Part shown: piece after piece, positions 1 through 9,652 of the stretch
Numbering within the stretch: the first letter of the stretch is position 1
Layout of the letters: each line of letters starts with the position of its first letter
Assembly (NCBI GenBank): GCA_028716705.1
Contig: JAQUPI010000012.1
Location: forward strand, 1 to 37,753
DNA length: 37,753 nt
From: Candidatus Omnitrophota bacterium
GTDB lineage: Bacteria > Omnitrophota > Gorgyraeia > Gygaellales > Profunditerraquicolaceae
Direction: 5' to 3'
Made by a program: the position numbers and the translations under genes
The notes under the pieces: model-generated
Told to the model about the DNA's origin: nothing
Seen by the model: the letters and a program-made list of their open reading frames with translations, nothing else
Databases searched by the model: none

Positions 1-519
1 ACATCGATTATTTCCAGGATCGCCTCTTCCGCTTCCCCTATCAAAAACAGGTCAAAGAACTCATGCATGGGCTCGGGATTTAACGCGCACGGCCCTCCCC
101 CTATTATCAGGGGGTGATCCGCGCTTCTTAAAGATGATTTTAGAGGGATGCCTCCCAGGTCCAAAAGGTTCAAAACATTTGTATAGCTTAGCTCGTGGCC
201 GAGCGAAAAACCGATTATGTCGAATTCCCTTAAGTTCCTGGCCGACTCAAGCGAAAATACGCTCATTTTATTTGCCCTAAGCGCCAGCTCCATGTCCCTG
301 GCCGGTGAAAAAAAACGCTCGCAGACGACATCCGGGATATTATTCAATATGGAGTATAAAACCCTTATGCCTAAATTGCTCATGCCTATCTCATACAGGT
401 CCGGGAAGCACAAGGCGAATTTTATCCGCGCCTTATCGAATTCTTTACGCGGAAGGTTCCACTCCTGCCCTATGTAACGGGCGGGCTTCTGGACCTGCAG
501 TAAAATATCTTTCAACATA
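1..519 (-). CDS. B12-binding radical SAM protein, TIGR03960-like, N-terminal part (truncated by window edge)
   Basis: Reverse complement from ATG at 519 reads MLKDILLQVQKPARYIGQEWNLPRKEFDKARIKFALCFPDLYEIGMSNLGIRVLYSILNN...IIGFSLGHELSYTNVLNLLDLGGIPL...PLIIGGGPCALNPEPMHEFFDLFLIGEAEEAI, open to the edge. FPDxYEIGMSNLG and GGGPCxxNPEP are typical of this family, which is often next to rodA. Absent from the ORF track because it runs off the window. Confidence 0.8.
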
Positions 520-531
520 AATTACACGTCA

Positions 532-1632
532 TTAAAATATCGCCCTTGTTTTACTGATGTTCGCCAAAATGCCCAGCGATATGAAAGTCAAGAACATGGA
601 AGAACCGCCGTAACTCATTAGAGGCAAAGGCAGGCCTACCACCGGAGCAAGCCCCATATTCATGGATATGTTCACGAAAACCTGCAAGGCCAGGCTGGAA
701 GATATCCCCAGGGCCAATAACCTCCCGAAATTATCCGCGCATCTCCTGGCAATCAGGATCCCTTCTTTGATCAATGAATAATAAAGAAATAATAAGGCCA
801 GGCATCCGGCGATCCCCCATTCCTCGGCGAATGTCGCGAAGATAAAATCCGTATGCGACTCCGGGAGAAAACGCAAGGAGGATTGTGTGCCCGAGAGCCA
901 CCCCTTGCCGAAAAGCCCTCCTGAGCCAATGGCTATCTTTGACTGGATAATGGTATATCCGGCTCCCAGGGGGTCAAGGTTTGGGTTTAAGAATACGAGC
1001 AGCCTGTCTTTCTGGTAATCTCTCATAAGATGCCACAATAAAGGCAGGCACAACACGATAGCCGATAAGATAAGGAAAATATATCTTTTCCTTACCCCCG
1101 CCAGGAAAAGCATGGCCAGGAATATGAAGAGCAGCATGGCCGCGCTGCCCAAGTCGGGCTGTTCGAGGACAAGTACCATTGGTATGGCGACGAAAAAAAG
1201 AGGAAGAAACAAAGAACGCGTGATCCCAAGCCGATTTACGTTCAGGGACAGGTCCTGGAGCGATTTCGTGCTGAAATACCTGGCCAGGAATATCACTGTC
1301 GCCAGCTTCGCGATTTCAGAAGGCTGCACGCTGAACCAGAAAAACCTCAGCCATCTTTGGGCCCCGAGGCGCACAATCCCCAGGACGAACACAAGCAGTA
1401 ACAGAAACAGGCATGTACCGTATAAGAAATAAGTGATATCCCAAAGCCCCCTGTAATTTATTTTCGACGCGAGGAAGAAAAACGCCAGGCCAAGAATAAA
1501 CCAGAGCAGCTGACGTTTGTAAACGAGCTGCCAGAACTCCCCTTCTTTTTGATAGGTACTGCTGTAAATGGAAAGTATGCCGATAACGGCTATTAAGACC
1601 GCGATGATCAATATTTTGAAATAGGGGGTCAT
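532..1632 (-). CDS. rodA: Rod shape-determining protein RodA (SEDS glycosyltransferase)
   Basis: Multi-spanning SEDS protein with QPDLGSA, GSGGLFGKG, LPESHTDFIFA, PLPLMSYGGSS. The track start (1821) is over-extended; ATG at 1632 (MTPYFKILIIAVL) overlaps the upstream stop as ATGA. Confidence 0.93.
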   Translation of the reverse strand: MTPYFKILIIAVLIAVIGILSIYSSTYQKEGEFWQLVYKRQLLWFILGLAFFFLASKINYRGLWDITYFLYGTCLFLLLLVFVLGIVRLGAQRWLRFFWFSVQPSEIAKLATVIFLARYFSTKSLQDLSLNVNRLGITRSLFLPLFFVAIPMVLVLEQPDLGSAAMLLFIFLAMLFLAGVRKRYIFLILSAIVLCLPLLWHLMRDYQKDRLLVFLNPNLDPLGAGYTIIQSKIAIGSGGLFGKGWLSGTQSSLRFLPESHTDFIFATFAEEWGIAGCLALLFLYYSLIKEGILIARRCADNFGRLLALGISSSLALQVFVNISMNMGLAPVVGLPLPLMSYGGSSMFLTFISLGILANISKTRAIF

Positions 1633-3341
1633 TGGATTATCCGCTGCTTGTCCATCTCTTCTATTATCGCTTTGGCTACCGCTGTCGCCGCGTGTCCCGA
1701 GCCTCCGTTCTCCAGGAACACGCATATGGCGTATTTCGGTTCTTGATAGGGGAAGAAACCCGTAAACCACCCGTGAGAGGCCCTGCGGGAAACTTCGGCG
1801 GTGCCTGTCTTCCCGGCGCAAGCTACTTTCAGGCCGGATAACATATTGGCGGTGCCGCGGGGATCGGAAACCGCCTTTCTCATCCCCTGCCTAATATAAT
1901 TTATGGTGCTGTCTTTCAGGTTTAAAGCCGTTTTCCTTTTCTGCCCGGAGAGCTCCTGCCCGTCGATGGATTTAACGACGTAAGGATTCACTAAAAAACC
2001 CTTGTTCGCGAATGCCGCGGTCATACGTAAGACTTGCAGGGGCGTGACTAACAGCTCTCCCTGGCCTATTGACAGGTTAGCGGTATCGCCGTCAAACCAA
2101 TTTTTGAATTTAGTGATCTTCCTGGACAAAGGCGAAGGGACCTGGCCCCCGGATTCATAAGGCAGGTCTACGGACGTGGGCCGGGAAAACCCGAATTTTA
2201 CCGCGTAATCATATATTGCCTGCCCGCCGAGCAGAAGGCCTGTCCTGTAAAAGAATACGTCGCAGGAATCAGCGATGGCGGCGGTGAGGTCTTGCTTATT
2301 ATGCGTATCCCAGCAGCGAAAGTCCCGGTTTCCGATGCGCATCTTTCCCGCGCATACGTAGGTTTTGGACGAATTCATCTTTCCGGTTTCAAGCGCCGCG
2401 CAAGCCACGACCGGCTTAAAAACCGACCCCGCCGGATACAAGCCGCTGATAGCCCGGTTGATGAAAGGCGCATGGGCGTCAAGAAAGAGCCGCGCGATCG
2501 AATCAAAGGATTTATTTACAAATATCGAAGGGTCAAAATTCGGGAAATTGGCCATGGCTAAGATCTGGCCGTTGTTTGGATCCATAATGATCACGCTGCC
2601 TTTTCTCCCCCCGAGGGCGGCTTCGGCAATTTTTTGTATCCGCAGGTCAAGGGTTAATTCTATGTCTTTGCCGTTCGAGGGAGGCCTGAAACCCAAAATG
2701 CCCGCCGATCTGCCCCGGTGGTCCACTTTAACCGAGAGCCCTCCGGTCTCCTGCCGCAGGAAATAATCGTATTTCTCTTCTATCCCCCCGAAGCCGACTA
2801 TATCCCTGGTTTTGTATCCGTAATTCGCCAGTTTCGTCAGCCGCCAGAGGTCGATCTCGCCCAGATAGCCCAGCACATGGCAGGCCAGCCTCGCGTAAGG
2901 ATAACTCCTCAAAGGATAGGGCTGTATCATTATGTTATCGAGCTCCGGTTTTAGCTCTTCCAGGGCGATAGCTTTCTTTATATCCACATTCCTGGCGATA
3001 GTCACCGGCATAAAAGAAACCGCGCCCTTTTTCCCGAAATTCTCTTTCAAACTTTTAAAATTACCGTCGAGTATCCTGGATGCCGCCTGCAGCGCCTTAT
3101 CCACCTGGCCGTTTTCCGCCGGCGAGACCATCACGTTGTAGGAAAGGCCGTTATCGACGATCACGCTGCCCCAGCGGTCGAGTACCCTTCCCCGGCTGCC
3201 TTCCTGCGGCACCAGCCTGATGCAATTCTGGCTGCTTAATTCAGAGAACCGTTTTCCCTGCATTAACTGCATGTTCAAAAGGCCGGAAAAGATAAACAGG
3301 AAAACAAGGATTACGGTCCAATTAAGTATCTTGATTCTCAT
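1629..3341 (-). CDS. mrdA: Penicillin-binding protein 2 (peptidoglycan transpeptidase)
   Basis: N-terminal TM segment, YPAGSVFKP (SxxK), ADSCDVFFY, AGKTGTAEV (KTG); between mreD and rodA. Confidence 0.93.
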   Translation of the reverse strand: MRIKILNWTVILVFLFIFSGLLNMQLMQGKRFSELSSQNCIRLVPQEGSRGRVLDRWGSVIVDNGLSYNVMVSPAENGQVDKALQAASRILDGNFKSLKENFGKKGAVSFMPVTIARNVDIKKAIALEELKPELDNIMIQPYPLRSYPYARLACHVLGYLGEIDLWRLTKLANYGYKTRDIVGFGGIEEKYDYFLRQETGGLSVKVDHRGRSAGILGFRPPSNGKDIELTLDLRIQKIAEAALGGRKGSVIIMDPNNGQILAMANFPNFDPSIFVNKSFDSIARLFLDAHAPFINRAISGLYPAGSVFKPVVACAALETGKMNSSKTYVCAGKMRIGNRDFRCWDTHNKQDLTAAIADSCDVFFYRTGLLLGGQAIYDYAVKFGFSRPTSVDLPYESGGQVPSPLSRKITKFKNWFDGDTANLSIGQGELLVTPLQVLRMTAAFANKGFLVNPYVVKSIDGQELSGQKRKTALNLKDSTINYIRQGMRKAVSDPRGTANMLSGLKVACAGKTGTAEVSRRASHGWFTGFFPYQEPKYAICVFLENGGSGHAATAVAKAIIEEMDKQRIIQ

Positions 3342-3873
3342 CTCTTACCTGTTTTTGCTGGATCCTTAAAATTATTCCAGCTATAAAAGCCGTATATAAT
3401 GCCTCGAGAAAAAGGATGCGTAAAAAAATACCCCACGAAACCATTTTCCCGGAAAACAAAAACACCGCGCGTACGCTTATATTGTTCAGTATCGACGCCG
3501 CGGTTATAAGGGCAAAACGGACGTAATCATTTTCAAATGATATCTCGCGGGATAATCTTACCGCTAAAAAACCCCAGATAAAGAAAAGGCAGGTATGCAA
3601 GCCGAACGCGTTAATGGAAAGGGTATCTTTTAAGAACCCCGCGAAAACGCTTAAAATAACGGCCGGCACAGGCTCAAAGAAAATACAAGCCAGCATCGCA
3701 CAGATCAAAAGAAGGTCCGGCTTGACATTGAATAAAGCGAGGTAATTTAATGCCGTCGCCTGCAAGATCGCGCATACGGCGATCACCGCCGCGAAAAACA
3801 ACCTGTCACTCCCGACCTTCGCGATAATTATACCCCCAAGCCCTTGAGAAGGGCGGGGTTTACGGTATGACAA
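3322..3873 (-). CDS. mreD: Rod shape-determining protein MreD
   Basis: Small multi-TM protein (LFNVKPDLLLICAMLACIFF...) located between mreC and mrdA. Confidence 0.82.
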   Translation of the reverse strand: MSYRKPRPSQGLGGIIIAKVGSDRLFFAAVIAVCAILQATALNYLALFNVKPDLLLICAMLACIFFEPVPAVILSVFAGFLKDTLSINAFGLHTCLFFIWGFLAVRLSREISFENDYVRFALITAASILNNISVRAVFLFSGKMVSWGIFLRILFLEALYTAFIAGIILRIQQKQVRDENQDT

Positions 3874-4633
3874 TCAATACCTCTTCTATACTGGAGAGAT
3901 CGACCACCGGCCTAATGACCGCGTAGCGGCTCAAGCCCGAGAATTCTTCGCCTATGCCGGTCACACTGCCTATGAGCAGGCCCTTGGGATAGACTTCGGT
4001 CAACCCCGAACTGATGACCATGTCGGAAACCTCGATATCGGCGTCTTTCGGCAGGTATTTCATGATCAAGGAACGGCCCAGCGTCCCCGAGACAAGCCCT
4101 TCCTGGCGGCTCCTCTGTACCATCGCGGATACCCCGAGGTTCGGGTCGTTGATAAGGATAATTTTACTGGTAAAAGCGGAAACTTCCGCTACCCTTCCCA
4201 CCAACCCGGCCGGGTCGATCACGGCAAAACCGCGCTTGACGCCGTTGCGGCTGCCCTTGTCAGCAATGACCACCGAAGACCAGTTGTCCGCGGAACGGGC
4301 TATAACACGCGCCGCGACCACCTTCAAGGCAGACGCCTGTTTAAAAGACAGAAGATCTTTCAGGCGTTTATTTTCATATTGCGTTTCGGCGGCAGCGTTT
4401 AATTTCTGCGTTAAAAAACCGATTTCTTTCTTCAGCCGTTCGTTCTGGGCCATATTCCTGTGAAAAAAAACAATGCCCGCGGCTTCACGGCCGATCAATG
4501 TCAAAAGCGTCAGCGGAAATTTTAGAACGTTTAATGCCGGAACTCTTGTGGCGGGGGTTAAACCGGAGAGTATAAAAAGGAATAAAACAAAGACTGCCGC
4601 ATGGATTATGTTTCTCTTTTTAATTTTAAACAC
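3860..4633 (-). CDS. mreC: Rod shape-determining protein MreC
   Basis: N-terminal TM, coiled coil, then VVAARVIARSADNWSSVVIADKGSRNGVKRGFAVIDPAGLVGRVAEVS, typical MreC core. Confidence 0.92.
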   Translation of the reverse strand: MFKIKKRNIIHAAVFVLFLFILSGLTPATRVPALNVLKFPLTLLTLIGREAAGIVFFHRNMAQNERLKKEIGFLTQKLNAAAETQYENKRLKDLLSFKQASALKVVAARVIARSADNWSSVVIADKGSRNGVKRGFAVIDPAGLVGRVAEVSAFTSKIILINDPNLGVSAMVQRSRQEGLVSGTLGRSLIMKYLPKDADIEVSDMVISSGLTEVYPKGLLIGSVTGIGEEFSGLSRYAVIRPVVDLSSIEEVLIVIP

Positions 4634-4646
4634 ATCTTATTCCCGG

Positions 4647-5720
4647 CTATGAGTGCATCTCAGACTTCACCGGAACAGTTACTTTTTTCAAATAACGTAT
4701 CTCGTCTAAGACCTTGCCTGTGCCTACGGCCACGGCAGTCAACGGGTCGTCGGCTATATGCACGGGAAGCCCGGTTTCTTCAGAAATTATCTTATCCATA
4801 CCCCTGAGCAAAGACCCTCCGCCGGCCATCACGATGCCGTGTTCAATGAGGTCCGCGGCAAGTTCAGGCGGGGTCCTTTCCAGGGATATTTTTGTCATTT
4901 CCAGTATAGCGCGTAAGGGCTCCTGCAGCGCTTCTCTTACTTCTTCCGAAGTAATAGTTACCGCCTTGGGTAAACCCGCCACCAAGTCCCTCCCTTTCAC
5001 CTCAAGGGACATCTCTTCCTCCATAGGGAATGCCGAACCGATCTTGATCTTGATCTCCTCGGCCGTACGCTCTCCGATCATGAGGTTGTAGGTTTTTTTC
5101 AAATATTCTATAATGGCTTCATCCATCTCGTCTCCGCCGATACGTATGGACTTTGAGAAAACAATGCCTGCCAGCGAGATCACGGCTATCTCCGTCGTGC
5201 CGCCTCCGATGTCAATGATCATATTGCCGATAGGCTCTTGTATGGGTAATCCTACTCCTATCGCGGCGGCAACCGGCTCTTCGATCAAAAATACCTCTCT
5301 CGCGCCGGCGCGCTCGGCGGAATCCTTGACCGCGCGCTTTTCGACTTCTGTGATCCCGGAAGGGATAGCGATGACTATCCTGGGCCTCACCAAAACCCTG
5401 CGGTGGTGGACTTTTTTTATGAAATACCTCAACATGGCCTCGGTAATTTCGAAGTCAGCGATAACCCCGTCTTTCATGGGCCTTATCGCGATAATGTTAC
5501 CGGGGGTACGGCCAAGCATGCGTTTCGCTTCCTCACCCACCGCCAAAACGTGAGAAGAACCCCGTTCTATCGCCACTACTGAAGGTTCGCAAAGGACCAC
5601 ACCTTCCCCCTTGACATACACAAGCGTGCTTGCCGTGCCAAGGTCGATACCCATGTCATTGGAAAATAAGCCGAGAATATAATTGATCCCGTACTTCAAT
5701 ATATCTCTCAATTTTGCCAT
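4647..5720 (-). CDS. mreB: Rod shape-determining protein MreB (actin homologue)
   Basis: [60 protein letters not shown]. Confidence 0.97.
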   Translation of the reverse strand: MAKLRDILKYGINYILGLFSNDMGIDLGTASTLVYVKGEGVVLCEPSVVAIERGSSHVLAVGEEAKRMLGRTPGNIIAIRPMKDGVIADFEITEAMLRYFIKKVHHRRVLVRPRIVIAIPSGITEVEKRAVKDSAERAGAREVFLIEEPVAAAIGVGLPIQEPIGNMIIDIGGGTTEIAVISLAGIVFSKSIRIGGDEMDEAIIEYLKKTYNLMIGERTAEEIKIKIGSAFPMEEEMSLEVKGRDLVAGLPKAVTITSEEVREALQEPLRAILEMTKISLERTPPELAADLIEHGIVMAGGGSLLRGMDKIISEETGLPVHIADDPLTAVAVGTGKVLDEIRYLKKVTVPVKSEMHS

Positions 5721-5748
5721 AAGGCTCCTTAGGGGTTATTTAAGGAAA

Positions 5749-5777
5749 ATTTTAGCAGACATTAAAACCCTTGTCAA
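5749..5777 (-). promoter_or_regulatory. Predicted sigma70-type promoter of mreBCD-mrdA-rodA
   Basis: Minus strand TTGACA (5777-5772), 17 nt, TAAAAT (5754-5749); followed by AAGGAG upstream of the mreB ATG. Confidence 0.7.
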
Positions 5778-5796
5778 ATAAAAATTTACCTCAAAT

Positions 5797-7161
5797 CTAC
5801 TTTACGATGGTCCTCAGCAGGCTTAAAAATCCCGGGAAGGACTTGCTTATACAGTTAACGTCATCCAGGCATGTCCGCCCTTGGGCTCCCAAGCCGGCTA
5901 TAACCATACTCATCGCTGTCCGGTGGTCGGAAAAGCTTTTTACTTTCGCGCCTAAAAGGGGGGTACCGCCATGGATTATTATTTTCTCATGGCGGGAGAT
6001 CTTTGTAAGTCTAATATCCGCACCCATTTTCATCAAATTCTCCGACATCGACCGGATACGGTCAGTCTCTTTTACCCGCAGCTCTTCGGCTCCTTCAAAT
6101 ACGGTCCGGCCTTTCGCGAAACAGGCGGCCACCATCAAGATCGGTATTTCATCTATCAGGGCGGGGATTTCCGCTCTTCTAACAAGGGTGCCTCTCAATT
6201 TACTGCTTTCGACTTGCAAATTTCCCACCGGCTCCCAACTTGTGGCTTGTGGCTTGTGGCTTTGCCTGTCGGAAGGCAAACCACGGCCCCCTGGACAGTG
6301 GCTTGTGACCTTAATACGGCCCCCCATCCTCTTTAAAATGGTGATTATCCCCGCCCGGGAGGGATTTAAGTTTACGTTTTTTATCAAGATGCGCGATCCG
6401 GGCAGGATCGTTCCCAAAACCAGGAAGAAAGCGGCGGAAGAAATATCACCGGGAATAATAATTTTAGCGGGAGGGGCCAATTCCCTGCCGCCTTTTATAA
6501 CTACAGAGTTTTTATGGACTTTTATCTCTGCCTTAAATAAACGCAGCATACGCTCGGTATGGTCGCGGGTAGGGATAGCTTCGATAACAGTGGTCTTACC
6601 TTCGGGATAAAGCCCGGCCAATAAAACAGCTGATTTTACCTGCGCGGAAGCGACCGGCAACCGAAATGTAATAGGTTTAAGATCCGCGCCGGTTATAGTT
6701 ACCGGCGGATATTCGTCTTTGCCGAGTTTACATCCCGAATTTATGGCAGCTCCCATTGCCCTTAGGGGAGAGATGACACGCAGCATCGGCCTCTTGCTCA
6801 AAGAGCTTCCCGCGGTTAAGACCGTACGGAAACGCTGGCCGGCCAAGACGCCCAGGGAAAGCCTGAACGTAGTGCCCGAATCCCCGGTATTGATTGGCCC
6901 GCGCGGGGCCTTCAGGCCGTAAAGCCCTTTACCGAGAACACGGACAGATCTGTTTTTCGGATCTTGTATTATTTTTATTCCGAAACGCTTGAAAGTTTGT
7001 ACCGCGTAAAAAGGGTCTTTTCCGGGAGGGAAATTCTTTATTGTGGTCTTACCTTTGCTGAGAGAGCTTATTATTATCGAACGGCAGGCTATGGATTTAT
7101 CGCCTGGTAAACTGACCTTCCCCTTGGCATGCCTGGCGGGATTGACTGCGAAAAAACTCAT
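5797..7161 (-). CDS. aroA: 3-phosphoshikimate 1-carboxyvinyltransferase (EPSP synthase)
   Basis: GDKSIACR, GDSGTTFRL, PLRAMGA, LIDEIPILMVAACFAKGRTVFEGAEELRVKETDR, SFSDHRTAM. Contains a repeat-bearing insertion (see findings). Confidence 0.95.
   Translation of the reverse strand: MSFFAVNPARHAKGKVSLPGDKSIACRSIIISSLSKGKTTIKNFPPGKDPFYAVQTFKRFGIKIIQDPKNRSVRVLGKGLYGLKAPRGPINTGDSGTTFRLSLGVLAGQRFRTVLTAGSSLSKRPMLRVISPLRAMGAAINSGCKLGKDEYPPVTITGADLKPITFRLPVASAQVKSAVLLAGLYPEGKTTVIEAIPTRDHTERMLRLFKAEIKVHKNSVVIKGGRELAPPAKIIIPGDISSAAFFLVLGTILPGSRILIKNVNLNPSRAGIITILKRMGGRIKVTSHCPGGRGLPSDRQSHKPQATSWEPVGNLQVESSKLRGTLVRRAEIPALIDEIPILMVAACFAKGRTVFEGAEELRVKETDRIRSMSENLMKMGADIRLTKISRHEKIIIHGGTPLLGAKVKSFSDHRTAMSMVIAGLGAQGRTCLDDVNCISKSFPGFLSLLRTIVK
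6240..6309. repeat. Heptanucleotide repeat cluster inside aroA: 3 x TTGTGGC (6240-6260) and one TTGTGAC (6303-6309), with an intervening hairpin
   Basis: Plus strand TTGTGGCTTGTGGCTTGTGGC, then TTTGCCT-GTCGGA-AGGCAAA (6261-6280), then TTGTGAC. Confidence 0.8.
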
Positions 7162-7973
7162 TTAGCTTTAAGCACGACCCTGTCCCCTTCGCTGACCGCG
7201 TCTTTTACGGATGGCGAAGCAAAATCAGCCGCGGACATGGATTCGTGGACTTTTTGCACGATAATATCTCCTATGTAATTCTCGTTATGGAACACTGAAA
7301 AAGTATCCCCCTGGCTCACTCTGTCATTGCTGCCAAGGTTTATAACCGCGAAATTATACTCTTTATTGACCACAAGGACGCCGCCTTCCAGGGGTTTGGC
7401 GCTCTTTTGAGCGGATTGTCCCGACGGTGGCTGTGTTGTCCCGGCGGCTGTCTCCTGGCCGACAACGATCGTGCCGAGTTCGACTCCGGGCGCCTGCACT
7501 TTCTGCAATTGCGATTCCAGCTCTTTAAGCCTCGACTCCAGCTGGCCCCTTCGCGATTCCATGTCCTTTAACTGGGCCTGCGCTTTTACGGCGTCTTTTT
7601 GCGCCAGCGCGAGTTTCGCTTCCAGGCCGCTTCTTAATTCTGTCTGTTCTTCCAGGTTCTTCCTGAGTTGTTGCGCCATTGTCAAGGCTTCTTCTTTGGA
7701 CCTTGTCTCGACTTGAAGGTTTTCGTTTAGGTCATCCATCTGGGATTGAGCGTCCTTAAGATTGGTTTCCAGCTGGAAGATCGTCTTTTTGTGCTCCTCG
7801 AGTTTGGCTTCGGTGGCGTTTTGCTTTATCCTTAAACTGTCTAATTCCTCCTGAAGCCCAAGGTTCTTTATCTTTTCCTTTTGTAAAAGATAAAAACCGA
7901 TACCCGCGAAAGCCAGCGAAACGGCTATTATTAAGACAAGTATCATGATGGAAGATTTCGCTTTATCCGGCAT
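7158..7973 (-). CDS. Membrane-anchored coiled-coil protein with C-terminal beta-rich (FlgT-C/SH3-like) domain, function unknown
   Basis: N-terminal TM (SIMILVLIIAVSLAFAGIGFYLL), long heptad coiled coil, C-terminal VVNKEYNFAVINLGSNDRVSQGDTFSVFHNENYIGDIIVQKVHESMSAADF. Confidence 0.75.
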   Translation of the reverse strand: MPDKAKSSIMILVLIIAVSLAFAGIGFYLLQKEKIKNLGLQEELDSLRIKQNATEAKLEEHKKTIFQLETNLKDAQSQMDDLNENLQVETRSKEEALTMAQQLRKNLEEQTELRSGLEAKLALAQKDAVKAQAQLKDMESRRGQLESRLKELESQLQKVQAPGVELGTIVVGQETAAGTTQPPSGQSAQKSAKPLEGGVLVVNKEYNFAVINLGSNDRVSQGDTFSVFHNENYIGDIIVQKVHESMSAADFASPSVKDAVSEGDRVVLKAK

Positions 7974-7999
7974 CTCTCCTCCTTATTTATTAAAAATTT

Positions 8000-8028
8000 A
8001 TTATATCAGCCGGGCCTTTTAAAATCAA
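8000..8028 (-). promoter_or_regulatory. Predicted sigma70-type promoter upstream of the coiled-coil gene/aroA
   Basis: Minus strand TTGATT (8028-8023), 17 nt, TATAAT (8005-8000); AAGGAGGAGAG precedes the ATG at 7973. Confidence 0.65.
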
Positions 8029-8031
8029 GGT

Positions 8032-8940
8032 TTATTTTGGCCGCATTTTTTGAAAATCAGGCGGGATTTGGCTTGAAAATTCCATAAATTTGCCGGTTCG
8101 GGGGTGCGTGAAGCCGATGGATTTCGCGTGCAGGGCAAGCCGGATAAATTCGTTATTCTTGCCGTATTTCGTGTCACCCAGGACAGGGTGCCCTATGAAA
8201 GCGAGGTGCACCCTTAATTGATGCGTCCTCCCCGTAAAAGGCTCTAATTCAACAAGGCTCCAATTCTCCGAGCGCTTGACCGTGCGGTAATAAGTCTTCG
8301 CGTATTTTGTTTCTTTGCCGAAACCTACCGACATGCTTTTTCTCTTGTATGGGTGCCTGCCTATCGGCGCCTCTATGATATTCTCATCGAATTCCATCTT
8401 TCCCTTTACTAAAGCCACGTATTTACGCTTTATGCTGTGCGCGGCGAACTGTTTCGCCAGCTCAAGGTGGGCGGGGTTATTTTTCGCGATCAAAAGAAGC
8501 CCGGAGGTGTCTTTATCGAGCCGGTGTACGATCCCGGGCCTGGCAGGGTTGACGCTGGAAAGCCCGCTGAACCGGTGCATCAGGGCGTTCACCAGCGTGT
8601 GCTCGTAATTCCCGGGGGCGGGATGCACAACTAGGCCCGGCTGCTTGTTGATCACCGCCAGGTCCTGGTCTTCATAAACTACATTCAGCGGGATATCCTC
8701 CGCCTTAGGGCCTTCGCGCGGTTTATCCTCCGTGGCAAATCCTATATCGTCCCCTTTTCTTACCTTGGAATTGGCCTTCAGGCAAATTGACCCGTTGACC
8801 GAGACTTTCCCGCCGGAGATCAATTTCTGTACGGAAGTGCGGGAAAGCCCCAGGTTATTACCGGATGAAAATTCCACCAGGAATACATCCAGGCGGATAT
8901 CCGGGCGGGCCTCTTCTACTTTTATTGAGTATTGCCCCAT
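8032..8940 (-). CDS. rluD: Pseudouridine synthase, RluD family
   Basis: S4-like N terminus (SRTSVQKLISGGKVSVNG), PGIVHRLDKDTSGLLLIAK, FTGRTHQLRVHLAFIGHPVLGD. Confidence 0.9.
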   Translation of the reverse strand: MGQYSIKVEEARPDIRLDVFLVEFSSGNNLGLSRTSVQKLISGGKVSVNGSICLKANSKVRKGDDIGFATEDKPREGPKAEDIPLNVVYEDQDLAVINKQPGLVVHPAPGNYEHTLVNALMHRFSGLSSVNPARPGIVHRLDKDTSGLLLIAKNNPAHLELAKQFAAHSIKRKYVALVKGKMEFDENIIEAPIGRHPYKRKSMSVGFGKETKYAKTYYRTVKRSENWSLVELEPFTGRTHQLRVHLAFIGHPVLGDTKYGKNNEFIRLALHAKSIGFTHPRTGKFMEFSSQIPPDFQKMRPK

Positions 8941-8965
8941 GGGAGTTGTAGGACCTAAAAAATGT

Positions 8966-9649
8966 TCAGCGGCGTGAAACCTTCCAGGCAGAAAACAAAA
9001 ATAACAGGATGCTTATGATCTGGAATAAAGACAGGTTGAACATTAACGGCGGGTTATCTGCGCGCCAGAATTCGATAAAAAATCTTTTAGTTGAATAAAG
9101 GATCAGGTAGGCGAAGAATATCTTCCCCTCTTTATGGGGCTTCTCCTGCAGGAACCTTAAGAACGCGAAGATAAATACCAGAATGAAAGAAGAATAGATC
9201 TGGATGGGAATAAGGAGCGAGGCCTTCCCGAAGCAGCACCCGTTCAATAAGCAGCCTATCCTGCCTATCGCCTGGCCGAGCGCAAGGAAAGGCGCCATTA
9301 AGTCAAGCACGCGGTAAATGGACGCCTTCTTTTTCTTTAAGTAGGCTGCCCCGCAAAGAGTGCCTGTGATCAAGCCTCCGAAAAAGGATAATCCGCCGCG
9401 CTGGAACATGATCGTTTCCAGCGGCTTTTTGAGAAAATAATCCGCGTTTTCGATCACATAAAAAACACGCGCGCCGGCGATCCCTGAAATAACGGCGATC
9501 AAGGAAAGGTTCATGATCATTTCCGGGTCGATGGATTCTTTTTTAGCGCGGGATACCGCTAACCAGGACCCCGCCAGAAAAGCCGCGGCGAGCATAAGGC
9601 CGTAGGAAAAGACTGTAAAAGGGCCGATCTGGCAGATTACGGGATGCAT
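8966..9649 (-). CDS. lgt: Prolipoprotein diacylglyceryl transferase
   Basis: MHPVICQIGPFTVFSYGLMLAAAF, FFGGLITG, GQAIGRIGCLLNGCCFGK. Confidence 0.93.
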   Translation of the reverse strand: MHPVICQIGPFTVFSYGLMLAAAFLAGSWLAVSRAKKESIDPEMIMNLSLIAVISGIAGARVFYVIENADYFLKKPLETIMFQRGGLSFFGGLITGTLCGAAYLKKKKASIYRVLDLMAPFLALGQAIGRIGCLLNGCCFGKASLLIPIQIYSSFILVFIFAFLRFLQEKPHKEGKIFFAYLILYSTKRFFIEFWRADNPPLMFNLSLFQIISILLFLFSAWKVSRR

Positions 9650-9652
9650 AGG

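Noticed and set aside
1633-1821. N-terminal extension of the RodA ORF (MRREDRHRRSFPQG...)
   Set aside because: Overlaps the PBP2 C terminus out of frame and lacks SEDS features; start at 1632 fits ATGA coupling.
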